A stretch of DNA of 64,000 bases from Marinobacterium sediminicola (GCF_022343685.1 NZ_CP092123.1:1922001-1986000); one strand, 5' to 3'; positions 30,395 through 41,784 are shown, numbered from the stretch's first letter. Translations and numbers: made by a program. The notes: generated by a model not told the origin, from the sequence alone.

Positions 30395-32194
30395 GTGTCC
30401 TGCTCAGTCACTACCCACCGCTACCTTCTTGCAGTTAGTACACTACTCATTGGACTGCTTTCCAATCTGGCGATGGCGACTGAATCCCGGCACGGGATCG
30501 CCATGCACGGCACGTTGAAATACCCTGCCGACTTTCAGCACTTTGACTACGTCAACCCCGAAGCTCCCAAGGGTGGCCAGCTGCGCGAAGCCTCCATTGG
30601 TACCTTTGACAGCCTCAATCCCTTTATCATCAAAGGCACGGTCGCGGATGGCACCAGCCTTATCTACGATACCTTGCTGGGTCGGGCACTGGACGAACCC
30701 TTCTCGCTCTATGGCCTGCTCGCTGAACACCTGCGTGTCGCTGACGACAGGAGCTGGATCGAGTTCGACTTGCGCCCTGAAGCCCGCTTCAGTGATGGCC
30801 AGCCAGTCACCGCCCAGGACGTGGTATTCACCTTCAACACTCTGCTGGAAAAGGGCAGTCCATTTTTCAAAAGCTATTACGCCGGCATCAACGAGATCAA
30901 GGCACTGTCAGATCGTAGCGTGCGCTTTGAATTCAGCGGCAGCACAAACCGTGAATTGCCACTCATTGTGGGTGAAATCCCCATTTTGCCTCGACATTAT
31001 TGGCAAAACCGTGATTTCGAGTCACCGTCCCTGGAGGTTCCTGTAGGCTCTGGCCCCTACGCAGTCAGTCATATCGACCCGGGCCGCACCATCATTTACA
31101 AAAGGCGTGCCGACTATTGGGGATCTGAACTGCCAGTCAATCGCGGTCGCTTCAATTTTGACCAACGTCAGTTCGATTATTACCGGGACAGCACAGTCGC
31201 CCTTGAAGCGTTCAAAGCTGGCGAGTATGACTTCCGCAGCGAACATGCTTCCAAAGCCTGGGCAACCGGTTACACCGGCGCCCCTTTCGAGGATGGGCGC
31301 ATTCGCAAGGAAGAGATCACGCACGGAAACCCGCGCGGAATGCAAGGATTCATCATGAATACCCGCCGCACCAAGTTTGAGGACAAGCGGGTTCGTGAAG
31401 CGCTGACCTACGCGTTTGACTTCGAATGGACCAATAAAAATCTGTTCTACGGCGCCTACACCCGGAGTAACAGTTACTTTTCCAATTCGGACATGGCTGC
31501 AAACGAACTGCCCAGCCCTGAAGAACTTGCGATCCTTGAGCCTGTGCGTGATCAGGTCCCTCCCGAGGTGTTCACTCAGGTGTACAAGGCTCCCAGTACC
31601 GATGGCAGCGGCCGTAACCGCCAACAACTGCGCACTGCCCTGCGCCTTTTGCAGCAAGCAGGCTGGACACTCGAGGGTGGCAAACTGGTCAATGCAGCAG
31701 GAGAACCCTTCCATTTCGAGATTCTGCTGGTACAGAAGGAGTTCGAACGCGTGGTCTCGCCCTTCATCCGCAATCTTGAACGCCTGGGCATCTCAGCCGA
31801 TATTCGAATTGTTGATGTGTCACAGTATATCAATCGATTGCGCCAATTCGATTTTGACATGGTGGTTTATGGCTTCGGCCAGTCCAGTTCACCGGGCAAC
31901 GAGCAGCGGGATTACTGGCATTCAGAAGCAGCACAGCTCCCGGGCAGCCGTAATCTGATTGGCATTCAGGACCCTGCGATCGACTACCTGGTAGAGCAGC
32001 TGATTGCAGCGCCCGACCGGGAACAACTGGTCTATCGTGCTCGAGCACTCGACAGAGTGCTGCAATGGAATCACTTTGTGATCCCGCATTACCACATCAG
32101 CGCATGGCGAATTGCCTATTGGGATAAATTTGAACACCCCAAGATCAGTCCAACTTATGATCTTGGCCTTGACACCTGGTGGATGAAGCCCTGA
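30395..32194 (+). CDS. yejA: Periplasmic peptide-binding protein YejA (family 5)
   Basis: Substrate-binding component of the Yej peptide ABC importer, which in enterobacteria takes up small peptides and peptide antibiotics such as microcin C. The 599-residue precursor has a signal peptide of about 28 residues (cleavage near AMA-TE), then [12 protein letters not shown] and the family 5 motif [18 protein letters not shown]. The start is GTG at 30395 with AAGGGG 6 bases before. The stop overlaps the yejB ATG by one base. Confidence 0.93.
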   Translation: MSCSVTTHRYLLAVSTLLIGLLSNLAMATESRHGIAMHGTLKYPADFQHFDYVNPEAPKGGQLREASIGTFDSLNPFIIKGTVADGTSLIYDTLLGRALDEPFSLYGLLAEHLRVADDRSWIEFDLRPEARFSDGQPVTAQDVVFTFNTLLEKGSPFFKSYYAGINEIKALSDRSVRFEFSGSTNRELPLIVGEIPILPRHYWQNRDFESPSLEVPVGSGPYAVSHIDPGRTIIYKRRADYWGSELPVNRGRFNFDQRQFDYYRDSTVALEAFKAGEYDFRSEHASKAWATGYTGAPFEDGRIRKEEITHGNPRGMQGFIMNTRRTKFEDKRVREALTYAFDFEWTNKNLFYGAYTRSNSYFSNSDMAANELPSPEELAILEPVRDQVPPEVFTQVYKAPSTDGSGRNRQQLRTALRLLQQAGWTLEGGKLVNAAGEPFHFEILLVQKEFERVVSPFIRNLERLGISADIRIVDVSQYINRLRQFDFDMVVYGFGQSSSPGNEQRDYWHSEAAQLPGSRNLIGIQDPAIDYLVEQLIAAPDREQLVYRARALDRVLQWNHFVIPHYHISAWRIAYWDKFEHPKISPTYDLGLDTWWMKP

Positions 32195-33282
32195 TGGCCG
32201 CCTATATTTTCCGACGACTTCTGCTCATAATTCCTACGCTGTTCGGCATCCTGCTATTGAATTTCGTATTGGTTCAGTTTGCTCCCGGCGGACCGGTTGA
32301 GCAGACGCTGGCTCAACTTCAGGGGCTGGGGGTTACCGCTGGCAACCGAATTGGCAGCGGTCCACAGTCAGATATTGCTGCAGGCAGTCAGACCGAATCA
32401 GGCTACCGAGGCGCTCAGGGTCTGGACCCTGCTCTGGTCGCGGAGATCGAGCGGCTGTACGGATTCGACAAACCTGCCCATGAACGCTTTTACCAGATGC
32501 TGGTCAATTATCTCCAGTTCGATTTCGGCAAGAGCTTCTACAGCGATAAGACCGTAACCGAATTGATCATCGAAAAGCTTCCCGTATCGATCTCACTGGG
32601 CCTGTGGACTACATTACTGACCTACCTGATCTCTGTCCCTCTCGGTATTCGCAAGGCGGTTCGCGATGGATCAGCATTCGATGTCTGGACCAGCAGTGCC
32701 ATTATCATCGGCTATGCCATCCCCAACTTTCTCTTTGCCATCCTGCTGATTGTACTTTTCGCTGGAGGCACCTACCTCGAATGGTTCCCCTTGCGCGGAC
32801 TGACCTCACAAAACTTTCATGAACTGACCTGGTGGCAGCAGATTGGAGACTATTTCTGGCATATCGCTCTTCCCGTGCTGGCGTCGGTCATTTCCAGCTT
32901 CGCAACACTGACCATGCTCACCAAGAACTCTTTTCTCGATGAAATCAACAAACAATATGTGCTGACCGCCAGAGCAAAAGGGTTAAGTGAGAATGCGGTT
33001 TTGTATCGGCATGTGTTTCGCAATGCCATGCTACTGATCATCGCCGGGATGCCTGCGGCACTGATCGGCATCTTTTTTACCGGCTCCATGTTGATCGAGG
33101 TGATCTTTTCATTGGACGGCTTGGGCCTGCTCGGTTATGAAGCGGTCATCAACCGTGATTATCCGGTCATTTTCGGCACGCTGTACATTTTTACACTGGT
33201 TGGATTGCTGATGAAGCTGATCAGTGACATCACCTATACGCTGGTTGACCCACGTATAGATTTTGCCAGCCGGGAGGTCTGA
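32194..33282 (+). CDS. yejB: Peptide ABC importer permease YejB
   Basis: First inner-membrane permease of the Yej importer, 362 residues, start [14 protein letters not shown]. It carries one N-terminal helix, an extended periplasmic segment and five further helices, with the permease loop [20 protein letters not shown] that contacts the ATPase. The end [11 protein letters not shown] is typical of DppB/OppB-type permeases. The ATG overlaps the yejA TGA by one base; an in-frame ATG at 32179 would lie inside yejA and is less likely. Confidence 0.94.
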   Translation: MAAYIFRRLLLIIPTLFGILLLNFVLVQFAPGGPVEQTLAQLQGLGVTAGNRIGSGPQSDIAAGSQTESGYRGAQGLDPALVAEIERLYGFDKPAHERFYQMLVNYLQFDFGKSFYSDKTVTELIIEKLPVSISLGLWTTLLTYLISVPLGIRKAVRDGSAFDVWTSSAIIIGYAIPNFLFAILLIVLFAGGTYLEWFPLRGLTSQNFHELTWWQQIGDYFWHIALPVLASVISSFATLTMLTKNSFLDEINKQYVLTARAKGLSENAVLYRHVFRNAMLLIIAGMPAALIGIFFTGSMLIEVIFSLDGLGLLGYEAVINRDYPVIFGTLYIFTLVGLLMKLISDITYTLVDPRIDFASREV

Positions 33283-33285
33283 CGC

Positions 33286-34308
33286 ATGACCTTGACTCCT
33301 ATTCAGCGACGCCGCCTGCAAACCTTTAAACGCAACCGTCGCGGCTACTGGTCACTGTGGATCTTCCTGCTGCTGTTTGGGGCCAGCCTGTTTGCTGAAT
33401 TGATTGCCAATGATCGCCCATTGATTATTAGCCACCAGCAACAGCTTTACTGGCCCCTGTTAAATGACTACACCGAAGTCGATTTCGGCGGCGAATTCCC
33501 ACTTCCAGCCGACTATCGAGATCCTTACCTGCAAGAGCTGGTGGAGGACCAGGGTGGCTGGATGCTTTGGCCGCTCATTCGCTTCAGCTACAGCACGATT
33601 AACTACGACCTGGATCAGCCCGCCCCCTCGCCACCATCGGCCACCAACTGGCTGGGCACGGATGACCAGGGGCGTGATGTGTTGGCACGGGTCATCTATG
33701 GTTTTCGCATCTCCGTGCTGTTTGCACTCGCACTCACTCTTGCCAGTTCTGTGATCGGCGTCTGCGCCGGAGCCATTCAGGGGTATTATGGCGGCCGCAT
33801 AGATTTGCTGTTTCAACGTTTCATCGAAATCTGGTCAGGCCTGCCGGTGCTTTTCCTGCTGATCATTCTTGCCAGTCTGGTACAGCCCAATTTCTGGTGG
33901 CTGCTGGGGATCATGTTGCTGTTTTCCTGGATGAATCTGGTCGACGTGGTCAGAGCCGAGTTTCTCCGTGGGCGTAACCTGGAATATGTTCGTGCGGCCA
34001 AAGCACTGGGCCTGAGCGACTTGCGGATCATGTATCGACACGTATTGCCAAACGCGATGATCGCAACCCTGACGTTCATGCCTTTCGTCTTCAACGGTGC
34101 CATCGTCACACTGACCGCGCTCGATTTCCTCGGTTTTGGCCTGCCTCCGGGCTCACCTTCATTGGGTGAACTGGTCGCTCAGGGCAAGGAAAACCTGCAC
34201 GCGCCCTGGCTCGGAATCACCGCGTTCTGTTCTCTGGCGCTGATGCTGACACTGTTGATCTTTATCGGCGAGGCGGTACGCGATGCCTTTGACCCAAGGA
34301 AAGTCTGA
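33286..34308 (+). CDS. yejE: Peptide ABC importer permease YejE
   Basis: Second permease of the Yej importer (340 residues). After RRRLQTFKRNRRGYWSLW comes the first helix, then a periplasmic segment, the motif NWLGTDDQGRDVLARVIYG common to DppC-type permeases, and the ATPase-contacting loop EYVRAAKALGLSDLRI. It starts 3 bases after yejB and ends 1 base before yejF. Confidence 0.95.
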   Translation: MTLTPIQRRRLQTFKRNRRGYWSLWIFLLLFGASLFAELIANDRPLIISHQQQLYWPLLNDYTEVDFGGEFPLPADYRDPYLQELVEDQGGWMLWPLIRFSYSTINYDLDQPAPSPPSATNWLGTDDQGRDVLARVIYGFRISVLFALALTLASSVIGVCAGAIQGYYGGRIDLLFQRFIEIWSGLPVLFLLIILASLVQPNFWWLLGIMLLFSWMNLVDVVRAEFLRGRNLEYVRAAKALGLSDLRIMYRHVLPNAMIATLTFMPFVFNGAIVTLTALDFLGFGLPPGSPSLGELVAQGKENLHAPWLGITAFCSLALMLTLLIFIGEAVRDAFDPRKV

Positions 34309-34309
34309 C

Positions 34310-35902
34310 ATGAACCCTCCTCTCATCTCGGTCAAGCATCTTTCAGTTCAGTTCAGTGGTACTGATAACCCCGCCGTCAAGGATGTCAGCTTCGACATTG
34401 AGGCCGGCAAAACCCTGGCATTGGTCGGTGAGTCAGGTTCCGGCAAGTCAGTCACGGCACTGTCGCTCATGCGGTTGGTGTCGGAACGCCAGGTGAGCTA
34501 TCCCAGCGGCAGTGTTCTCTATAACGGAGAGGACCTGCTCAAAGCTGATGAAGGGCAGATGCAGCTCATCAGGGGTAATCGTGTCGGTATCATTTTTCAG
34601 GAACCGATGACCTCACTTAACCCCCTGCACACGCTGGAGAAACAGATCAGCGAAACGATACGCCTTCACAAGGGCATTCGCCTGGCCGCCTGCCGAAAGC
34701 GTGTCATTGAACTCCTGGATCTGGTGGGTATCGACAAGCCTGAGCAACGCCTGGGACAGTACCCGCACCAGTTGTCCGGTGGGCAGCGTCAGAGGGTCAT
34801 GATTGCCATGGCACTGGCCAATGAGCCCGAACTGCTGATCGCCGATGAGCCGACCACAGCCCTGGACGTCACAATTCAACAGCAGATTCTCGAGTTACTC
34901 CAATCCCTGCAGCAGCGGTTCAACATGGCCATTCTGCTCATTTCCCACGATTTGAACGTAGTTCGAAGAGTCGCTGACCGCATCTGTGTGATGCACAAAG
35001 GCAGACTGCTGGAAAATCGCCCCTGCGAGGAGCTGTTTGCAGCCCCTGCCGAGGACTATACCCGTAAGCTGCTGGCCGCAGAGCCAGAAGGAGTGCCTGC
35101 TCCGGTCGATTCCGGGGCTGAAGACCTCTTGCGAACACACCAGCTGAAGGTCACGTTTCAGCAGCGCAAAGGCCTGTTCAAGCGCAATCATGACGAGCAC
35201 CGTGCCGTTGACGGCATCGACCTGCAACTGCGAGCCGGAGAAACACTGGGAATTGTGGGTGAATCAGGCTCCGGCAAGACAACGTTGGCATTGGCGATAC
35301 TTCGACTTATTCGTAGCCAGGGTGATATACGGTTCAAACAGCAGTCAATCTCAACACTGAAACAAAAACAGATTACCCCCCTGCGCAAGCAGCTCCAGAT
35401 CGTATTTCAGGACCCTTTTGGCAGCCTGAGCCCACGCATGAGTATATTCGAAATCATCGCGGAAGGACTGGAGGTGCAAGGCTGCAAGGACCCCGATGAA
35501 CAACACGCTCTGGTATCACAGGCACTTCAGGATGTTGGCCTGGAACCCGAGGTTAGCCATCGCTACCCTCATGAGTTCTCTGGAGGACAACGCCAACGCA
35601 TAGCCATTGCTCGCGCATTGGTACTCAAGCCCGAATTGATTATTCTGGATGAGCCGACTTCAGCACTTGATCGTACGGTGCAAAAACAAATCATTGAATT
35701 ATTGCGCACCCTGCAAAAACGCTATCGTCTCAGTTATCTTTTTATCAGCCATGACCTTGCCGTCGTTAGAGCCATGAGCCATCGTGTCATGGTCATGCAA
35801 CAAGGGCGCGTGGTTGAGTCAGCCTCAACCGATGAACTCTTTAACAGCCCGAAGCAGGCCTATACCCAGCGCCTGCTGGAAGCCGCCTCGCTGAAAGCCT
35901 GA
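34310..35902 (+). CDS. yejF: Peptide ABC importer ATPase YejF (two ATPase domains)
   Basis: Fused double ATPase of the Yej importer (530 residues). The first domain has GESGSGKSVT, LSGGQRQRVMIAMAL and LLIADEPTTALDVT; the second has GESGSGKTTL, FSGGQRQRIAIARAL and LIILDEPTSALDRT. The ATG at 34310 is 1 base after the yejE TGA; an earlier in-frame ATG inside yejE is disregarded. A terminator follows about 50 bases downstream, closing the yejABEF unit. Confidence 0.95.
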   Translation: MNPPLISVKHLSVQFSGTDNPAVKDVSFDIEAGKTLALVGESGSGKSVTALSLMRLVSERQVSYPSGSVLYNGEDLLKADEGQMQLIRGNRVGIIFQEPMTSLNPLHTLEKQISETIRLHKGIRLAACRKRVIELLDLVGIDKPEQRLGQYPHQLSGGQRQRVMIAMALANEPELLIADEPTTALDVTIQQQILELLQSLQQRFNMAILLISHDLNVVRRVADRICVMHKGRLLENRPCEELFAAPAEDYTRKLLAAEPEGVPAPVDSGAEDLLRTHQLKVTFQQRKGLFKRNHDEHRAVDGIDLQLRAGETLGIVGESGSGKTTLALAILRLIRSQGDIRFKQQSISTLKQKQITPLRKQLQIVFQDPFGSLSPRMSIFEIIAEGLEVQGCKDPDEQHALVSQALQDVGLEPEVSHRYPHEFSGGQRQRIAIARALVLKPELIILDEPTSALDRTVQKQIIELLRTLQKRYRLSYLFISHDLAVVRAMSHRVMVMQQGRVVESASTDELFNSPKQAYTQRLLEAASLKA

Positions 35903-35953
35903 CACCGGGACTTGATGACGTCGACTGACTAAAGCCGCTCTTTCCATTTCCAC

Positions 35954-35982
35954 AAAAAAAGCCACCCCAAGGTGGCTTTTTC
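35954..35982. terminator. Bidirectional terminator between yejF and ppiD
   Basis: Stem AAAAAGCCACC/GGTGGCTTTTT around CCAA, with A-run and T-run flanks. It serves the two convergent genes. Confidence 0.9.
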
Positions 35983-35999
35983 TTCAACGCAAGGCGTTA

Positions 36000-37883
36000 T
36001 CAGTTTCTTTCGACCTCTGCTGTGGCATTCAGCCCCTGAACATGGGCGCTGAAGAAAGAGTCAGCCTGACGAGCCCCCAGTGACTGTTTCAGCTGCTCAG
36101 CAAGCAGTTCATCAATCTCCTCAGGCTCATGCACTCCACGCACACGAACCACAGCGTAGTCACCGCCAACCAACTCAATCGCCTTGAGGCTGGGCTTGCC
36201 TTCCCCCGCACGCGGCAATTCAAAAGCAGCTCGATTAACATTCAGCGGCATACTACCGGCATCACGCGCCACACCCTCGGCGGAATTCCATGCCAACATT
36301 GGGTCTACCTGCTCAAGGGTCTGCCCCGCACTCAGCGCTTCGACCAGCTGTTCGGCACGGTCCTTCATACTGGCCATCGCCTGCTCCTGGCGCAGCTCAG
36401 ACTCAAGCAGATCCTGAACCTCTGCCAGTGTCTGCTGACGCGCAGGGATTTCTTGCTGCACACGGATAACAACCGCACGTTCACGGCTCAATTCAATCGG
36501 TGAGCTGTTGAGTTCTTCATCCAGCAGCTCGTTACTGAAAGCCGCGCGCAGCACCTTGGGATTGGCAGTCAGCTCAGTATTGCCACCACTCTGACCGAAA
36601 GCCTCCGTCTGCTGAATTTCCAGCCCAAGCTCTTCTGCAGGAACCTGCAGGTCAGCTGCGGAGAAGCTCAGATCAGCCAAACGATCCAGTGCCTCAACAT
36701 AGTCAGCTTCAGCAGAGGCTGCTGCCAGTTCAGCCTTGAGTGCAGGTGCACGCTCAGCGTAGCTCGGGGCCTCAGTTGCGCGCACAGCATTCAACTGGAT
36801 CAGGTGATAACCGAATTCGGTACGCACCGGTGCAGAAATCTCACCCTCCTGCATGGCAAAAAGGGTATCTTCAAACGGACCGACAAAAACACCACGACCG
36901 TTAAAGCCCAAATCACCACCAGCTGTCGCTGAACCAGGGTCAGCCGAGAACTCCGCAGCAGCAGCCGCAAAACTCAGCTCGCCTGAAAGAATACGCTCAC
37001 GCACTGCTTCTGCCGCATCACGCGCATCACCTTCAGAGCCTTCACCCAGCTCAAACAGAATATGAGCAGCCTGACGCTCTTCGTCAGCCTGGAATCGAGC
37101 GAGCTCCTGCTCGTATGCGCTTCGAATGTCAGCCTCTGTAACGCTATCGGGATCAGCAAAGTCAGACTGGTTCAGCTCGATGTACGAAAGCACGACCTGA
37201 GCTTCAGTCATGAAACGCTGCGGGTTTTCATCATAGCGGGCCTGAAGTTGCTCCTGGGTAATTTCCACCTTGGCCAGGGACTCTTCAAGCGAGAAGGTTA
37301 CCCAATCGATATCCCTTGTCTGTGCGGCCAGTTTGGCCAACTGCTCGGCCTGAGCAGGAGTTGCAAACGAAGACAGCGCATACGCGTTTCGCTCCTGCGC
37401 TGTCAGCAGCGCCTTACGCAGCTGGTCACGATACATCAGGGGTGTCAAACCCACGGTGCGCAGGACCGCTTCAAACTGATTCCGGTCAAAGCGACCATCC
37501 TCACCCTGGAAACTGGTGTCCGCAACGATGATCTGATCAATCATCTGCTCGGAAATATACAGATCCTGACCTTTGGCAGATTGAAGCAGTATTTCTCGAT
37601 CAATCAAGCGATCAAGTACAGCACGGCGCAAGGCCACTTCATCAATCGCGGCCGGATCGGCATCTTCACCCATCTGAGACAGAATCTGCCGGCGCTGCAG
37701 CTCGACCTCACGCTGCAGGTCGATGTTGCTGATCTCTTGTCCGTTGACTTCTGCCGGCGCCCTTTCACTATTGGCCAGGCCGATCAGCGACTCGACACCA
37801 AAGAGAGCAAAGGTGACGATGATCAGACCAACGATCACCTTGGCAATGATCCCCTGTGAATTTTCCCTGATGGTTTGAAGCAT
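36000..37883 (-). CDS. ppiD: Periplasmic folding chaperone PpiD
   Basis: Inner-membrane-anchored chaperone near the Sec translocon. The 627-residue product starts MLQTIRENSQG and has one helix (about 14-36), a SurA-like N-terminal region, a parvulin domain (about 250-345: AAHILFELGEG to FGYHLIQL) and a C-terminal extension, the usual SppiD layout. The frame stays open to 37946 but the inner ATG gives the family start. It follows lon, hupB and tRNA-Asp on the same strand, the typical gamma order, with a terminator just upstream that separates it from hupB. Confidence 0.94.
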   Translation of the reverse strand: MLQTIRENSQGIIAKVIVGLIIVTFALFGVESLIGLANSERAPAEVNGQEISNIDLQREVELQRRQILSQMGEDADPAAIDEVALRRAVLDRLIDREILLQSAKGQDLYISEQMIDQIIVADTSFQGEDGRFDRNQFEAVLRTVGLTPLMYRDQLRKALLTAQERNAYALSSFATPAQAEQLAKLAAQTRDIDWVTFSLEESLAKVEITQEQLQARYDENPQRFMTEAQVVLSYIELNQSDFADPDSVTEADIRSAYEQELARFQADEERQAAHILFELGEGSEGDARDAAEAVRERILSGELSFAAAAAEFSADPGSATAGGDLGFNGRGVFVGPFEDTLFAMQEGEISAPVRTEFGYHLIQLNAVRATEAPSYAERAPALKAELAAASAEADYVEALDRLADLSFSAADLQVPAEELGLEIQQTEAFGQSGGNTELTANPKVLRAAFSNELLDEELNSSPIELSRERAVVIRVQQEIPARQQTLAEVQDLLESELRQEQAMASMKDRAEQLVEALSAGQTLEQVDPMLAWNSAEGVARDAGSMPLNVNRAAFELPRAGEGKPSLKAIELVGGDYAVVRVRGVHEPEEIDELLAEQLKQSLGARQADSFFSAHVQGLNATAEVERN

Positions 37884-37907
37884 TGTTTGCGTACACTCTG
37901 ATTTATA

Positions 37908-37937
37908 AAAAAAGCGCATTCTGACGAATGCGCTTTT
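37908..37937. terminator. Terminator after tRNA-Asp / before ppiD
   Basis: Stem AGCGCATT/AATGCGCT with loop CTGACG, flanked by A-run and T-run. On the minus strand it lies 48 bases after tRNA-Asp and upstream of ppiD, so it should end the hupB-tRNA transcript. Confidence 0.8.
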
Positions 37938-37984
37938 TCGGATCACATTAAATATTCGAAACTGAATCGAACATGATCGTAAGT

Positions 37985-38061
37985 TGGCGGAACGGACGGG
38001 ACTCGAACGCGCGACCCCCTGCGTGACAGGCAGGTATTCTAACCAACTGAACTACCGCTCC
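37985..38061 (-). tRNA. tRNA-Asp (GTC)
   Basis: 77 bases including encoded CCA. Acceptor GGAGCGG pairs with CCGTTCC; the anticodon stem-loop CCTGC-CTGTCAC-GCAGG gives anticodon GTC; the T loop TTCGAGT is intact. It lies 26 bases downstream of hupB and no separate promoter is evident, so it may be co-transcribed with hupB. Confidence 0.97.
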
Positions 38062-38087
38062 GTCGCAATCAGGACTTCAGATCCTGC

Positions 38088-38363
38088 TTACTTGTTTACT
38101 GCGTCTTTCAGCGCTTTACCCGGCTTGAAAGTCGGCAGGGTAGCAGCAGCAATTTCGATCGGGTTGCCAGTCTGCGGGTTACGACCAGTACGTGCTGCGC
38201 GCTCCTTGGTTGAGAAGGTACCAAAACCGACCAGAGCAACAGACTCACCACGCTGCAGCGCTTCGGTCACTGCTTCCAGAGTCGCATCCAGTGCACGACC
38301 AGCAGCTGCTTTAGGAATGTCAGCTGATGCTGCAATAGCGTCAATCAGTTCAGATTTATTCAC
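38088..38363 (-). CDS. hupB: DNA-binding protein HU-beta
   Basis: Nucleoid-associated protein of 91 residues, starting [20 protein letters not shown]. The HU signature [21 protein letters not shown] contains the DNA-intercalating loop with NPQTG, and the protein ends [13 protein letters not shown]. It lies 131 bases downstream of lon, has its own strong promoter in that gap, and is followed by tRNA-Asp. Confidence 0.97.
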   Translation of the reverse strand: MNKSELIDAIAASADIPKAAAGRALDATLEAVTEALQRGESVALVGFGTFSTKERAARTGRNPQTGNPIEIAAATLPTFKPGKALKDAVNK

Positions 38364-38431
38364 AATGTTCCCCTTGTAAAAATCGTTGTCTTTTTCTATC
38401 CGTTGTCGTTGCCCAGCGCATAGTCTGCAAC

Positions 38432-38461
38432 TTTATACCAACTGCCCGAAACCGGTGTCAA
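38432..38461 (-). promoter_or_regulatory. Strong sigma-70 promoter for hupB
   Basis: On the minus strand, perfect TTGACA, 18-base spacer, TATAAA; about 69 bases before the hupB start. AAGGGG lies just before the ATG. Confidence 0.75.
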
Positions 38462-38494
38462 CTGGCTGCAGCCCTTTTCTGCCGCGGCTTTGCG

Positions 38495-40921
38495 TTAATG
38501 CGTACTTAACTGACTTGTGCCATTGTGTGTGTTGTTTGTCTCAGCCGAAGCACTGCCCTCTTCCGGTTCAGGAAGCGGCTTGGGCTGATAGGCCAGTGCT
38601 ATATCCAACACTTCATCGATCCACTTCACCGGACGAATATCGAGATCAGCCTTGATATTGTCGGGAATTTCCTTGAGATCACGGGTATTTTCCTCCGGGA
38701 TGATCACGGTCTGAATCCCCCCACGGTGCGCGGCCAGCAGTTTTTCCTTCAGCCCGCCAATCGCAAGCACCTGTCCCCGGAGCGTAATTTCACCTGTCAT
38801 GGCAACCTCGGAGCGAACCGGAATGCCAGTCAGCGCAGACACAACAGCGGTACACATGCCAATACCGGCACTGGGACCATCTTTCGGCGTTGCGCCTTCA
38901 GGCACGTGAATGTGAATATCACGCTTCTCATGGAAATCAGGGGAAATACCGAGTGATCGCGCACGATTGCGAACAACGGTCATCGCCGCCTGAATGGACT
39001 CTTTCATCACATCACCGAGCGAACCTGTATTAATCTGGCGCCCTTTACCCGGCACAACAGCCGACTCAATCGTGAGGATATCCCCCCCGACTGATGTCCA
39101 TGCAAGGCCTGTCACCTGACCCACCTGGTCTTGCTCTTCGGCCATGCCAAACTTGAATTTTTTCACACCGTTATAGTGTTCCAGCTCATCCGCGGTCACG
39201 CGCACCAAGCCTTTCTTGTCTTCAAGCGCCAGTTCACGCACCACTTTACGGGCTATCTTGGCAATCTCGCGCTCCAGTCCACGCACACCCGCCTCACGCG
39301 TGTAGTAGCGGATCAGTCCGATCACTGCTTCATCTGTGATTTCCAGCTCACTGGACTTGATTCCGTTATTCTTGAGCTGCTTTGTAATCAAGTACTTGCG
39401 AGCAATGTTGAGTTTTTCATCCTCGGTATACCCCGGAATACGGATGATCTCCATACGGTCCAGCAGCGGACCCGGAATGTTCATCGAGTTGGATGTGCAG
39501 ACAAACATGACATCGGAGAGATCATAATCCACCTCAAGGTAGTGATCGTTGAAGCTGCTGTTCTGCTCCGGGTCCAGCACCTCGAGCAATGCCGATGCAG
39601 GGTCACCACGATGATCCATGCCCATCTTGTCGATTTCATCGAGCAGGAAGAGCGGGTTTTTTACCCCGACACGGGACATTTTCTGGATCAGCTTACCCGG
39701 CATGGAACCAATATAGGTACGACGGTGGCCACGAATTTCGGCCTCGTCACGCACGCCCCCCAGGGCCATACGCACATACTTGCGGTTGGTAGCACGCGCA
39801 ATGGAGCGCCCCAGCGATGTTTTACCCACACCGGGAGGCCCAACCAAACAGAGAATCGGCCCCTTGAGCTTCTTGACGCGCTTCTGCACAGCCAAATACT
39901 CCAGAATGCGATCCTTGACCTCTTCAAGACCATAGTGGTCTTCATTGAGGATCTTTTCGGCATTCTTCATGTCAAGACGCACGCGGGAACGCTTGACCCA
40001 GGGGATCTGCAGCATCCAATCGATATAGCCCCTTACCACAGTGGCTTCGGCGCTCATCGGCGACATCATTTTCAGCTTATTGAATTCACTCAGGGTTTTG
40101 TCCAGTGCTTCCTGAGGCATGCCAGCGGCTTCGATACGGTTTTTCAGCTCCTCCATATCGGAAGCACCGGTTTCATCCATATCACCCAGCTCTTTCTGAA
40201 TCGCCTTCATTTGCTCATTCAGATAGTACTCACGCTGGCTCTTTTCCATCTGCTTTTTGACACGGCCGCGGATGCGTTTTTCCACCTCAACCAAATCGAT
40301 TTCGGCTTCCATCAACGACATCAGGTGCTCAAGCCGCTGGCGAGCCCCGAGGATCTCCAGAATATTCTGTTTCTCATCGAGCTTCAGAGACATATGCGCG
40401 GCGATCGTATCGGCCAGGCGACCAATCTCATCAATATTCTGCAGTGAACCCAGCACTTCAGACGGAATTTTCTTGTTCACCTGAGCAAACCGCTCAAACT
40501 GATCCAGTGCCGTTTTCTTGTAGACTTCCGCTTCTGCAACACCAACAGTTTCAACCGGCATCACGCTGACAGCCGCGCTGAAATAGTCTGACTGTTCGTA
40601 CAAGGCTTCGATACTTGCACGATAATCACCTTCAACGAGAACCTTGACCGTGCCATCGGGCAGCTTCAACATCTGCAGCACATTGGCTACACAGCCGACA
40701 GCAAAGAGGTCGTTTGCATTCGGTTCATCCTCGGAGGCACTCTTTTGCGCCACCAACAGGATCTGCTTGTCACTCGCCATCGCCAGCTCCAGCGCATGGA
40801 TGGACTTTTCGCGGCCGACAAACAGCGGAATCACCATATTGGGATAAACCACCACATCGCGCAGCGGCAGAACCGGAAGCTCGACGGTCACAGCGTCATC
40901 TTTTGCTTCAAATTGATCCAT
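38495..40921 (-). CDS. lon: ATP-dependent protease Lon
   Basis: Cytoplasmic AAA+ protease for misfolded and regulatory proteins; 808 residues. It has the N-terminal LON substrate domain (about 12-205), a coiled coil, Walker [10 protein letters not shown], Walker [11 protein letters not shown], and the C-terminal protease with catalytic Ser in KDGPSAGIG and Lys in [10 protein letters not shown]. The tail after about 780 is Glu/Asn/Thr-rich and less conserved. It is upstream of hupB on the same strand, and a heat-shock-like promoter precedes it. Confidence 0.97.
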   Translation of the reverse strand: MDQFEAKDDAVTVELPVLPLRDVVVYPNMVIPLFVGREKSIHALELAMASDKQILLVAQKSASEDEPNANDLFAVGCVANVLQMLKLPDGTVKVLVEGDYRASIEALYEQSDYFSAAVSVMPVETVGVAEAEVYKKTALDQFERFAQVNKKIPSEVLGSLQNIDEIGRLADTIAAHMSLKLDEKQNILEILGARQRLEHLMSLMEAEIDLVEVEKRIRGRVKKQMEKSQREYYLNEQMKAIQKELGDMDETGASDMEELKNRIEAAGMPQEALDKTLSEFNKLKMMSPMSAEATVVRGYIDWMLQIPWVKRSRVRLDMKNAEKILNEDHYGLEEVKDRILEYLAVQKRVKKLKGPILCLVGPPGVGKTSLGRSIARATNRKYVRMALGGVRDEAEIRGHRRTYIGSMPGKLIQKMSRVGVKNPLFLLDEIDKMGMDHRGDPASALLEVLDPEQNSSFNDHYLEVDYDLSDVMFVCTSNSMNIPGPLLDRMEIIRIPGYTEDEKLNIARKYLITKQLKNNGIKSSELEITDEAVIGLIRYYTREAGVRGLEREIAKIARKVVRELALEDKKGLVRVTADELEHYNGVKKFKFGMAEEQDQVGQVTGLAWTSVGGDILTIESAVVPGKGRQINTGSLGDVMKESIQAAMTVVRNRARSLGISPDFHEKRDIHIHVPEGATPKDGPSAGIGMCTAVVSALTGIPVRSEVAMTGEITLRGQVLAIGGLKEKLLAAHRGGIQTVIIPEENTRDLKEIPDNIKADLDIRPVKWIDEVLDIALAYQPKPLPEPEEGSASAETNNTHNGTSQLSTH

Positions 40922-40989
40922 GATGGAGTGCCTCTTTACAGGGCGCCATTCGGGTAATGACGCGACTTGGGTAATGTCAGGTTAGTCTT

Positions 40990-41018
40990 TCAATGGGGGT
41001 GGATCCAGCAATTACAAC
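40990..41018 (-). promoter_or_regulatory. Possible sigma-32 heat-shock promoter for lon
   Basis: On the minus strand TTGTAA, 13 bases, CCCCATTGA, close to the heat-shock pattern CTTGAAA-N13/14-CCCCATnT. It lies about 70 bases before the lon start. lon is heat-shock controlled in many gammaproteobacteria. Confidence 0.45.
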
Positions 41019-41107
41019 CGCTTAAAGAGGTTTTTTCGATGTTCATTTGGCTGGAGAGGAAAACAGAGGCAGACAGAAGCCACCTCTGCAGGCATGACAG
41101 GGAACGC

Positions 41108-41701
41108 TTACTTGAAATAAGCGTTCTCGCGCACACTGTGATCGGTCGCATCACGCACACCAACCAGACCCGGGACACGCTCGATCAACGTTTTTTCAAC
41201 ACCGTCCTTGAGGGTCATATCAACCGCGCTGCAACCCTGACAGCCACCACCGAAACGCAATATCGCAATCATGCCGGCTTCTTCCTCGACCAGCTCAACC
41301 AACTTCACTTCACCACCGTGAGAAGCCAGGCCCGGATTGATATCCGAGTACAGAATGTAGTTGATCTGCTCATCCATGGGGCTGTCCGGAGAAACCTTGG
41401 GCACCTTGGCATTGGGTGCCTTGATGGTCAACTGGCCACCCATTCGATCTTCGGCAAAATCAATAAAGGCCTCTTCCAGGTAAGGAAGACTGTTGCGCTC
41501 CATATAAAAACGCAGCAACTCAAAGTCCATAATCTCGTCTTCCGGATTGACTTCATCCGGGCGGCAATAAGCCAGACAAGTTTCGGCATAAGCTGTACCC
41601 GGCTGAGTCACGAACAAACGGACGGCGATCCCTTCTACATTCTGTTTTTCAAGCAGCTCTGCCAGATAACGCTCGGCGGATTTTGTAACTGTAATTGTCA
41701 T
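41108..41701 (-). CDS. nfuA: Fe/S biogenesis protein NfuA
   Basis: Carrier of a 4Fe-4S cluster, delivered to client enzymes. The 197-residue product has a degenerate A-type N-terminal domain and a C-terminal Nfu domain with the cluster motif GGGCQGCS (C154, C157). The ATG at 41701 follows AAGG at 7 bases; a TTG six bases upstream is in frame but less likely. The length is near the E. coli protein (191). It is a single gene on the minus strand, divergent from nothing nearby; lon lies 186 bases downstream. Confidence 0.95.
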   Translation of the reverse strand: MTITVTKSAERYLAELLEKQNVEGIAVRLFVTQPGTAYAETCLAYCRPDEVNPEDEIMDFELLRFYMERNSLPYLEEAFIDFAEDRMGGQLTIKAPNAKVPKVSPDSPMDEQINYILYSDINPGLASHGGEVKLVELVEEEAGMIAILRFGGGCQGCSAVDMTLKDGVEKTLIERVPGLVGVRDATDHSVRENAYFK

Positions 41702-41784
41702 AACCAAACCTTGTGAAAATCCTGTATCTCAGATGAACTCAGGATACACCCAAAACAAACCCGAGTAAATTGATCGGATATTAA

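Noticed and set aside
37985-38061. tRNA-Asp as an attachment site for an integrated element
   Set aside because: No integrase, no partial repeat of the tRNA end and no foreign genes lie nearby.
39131-40447. Open frame of 438 codons antisense to lon
   Set aside because: Shadow of the lon coding strand; no recognisable domain.
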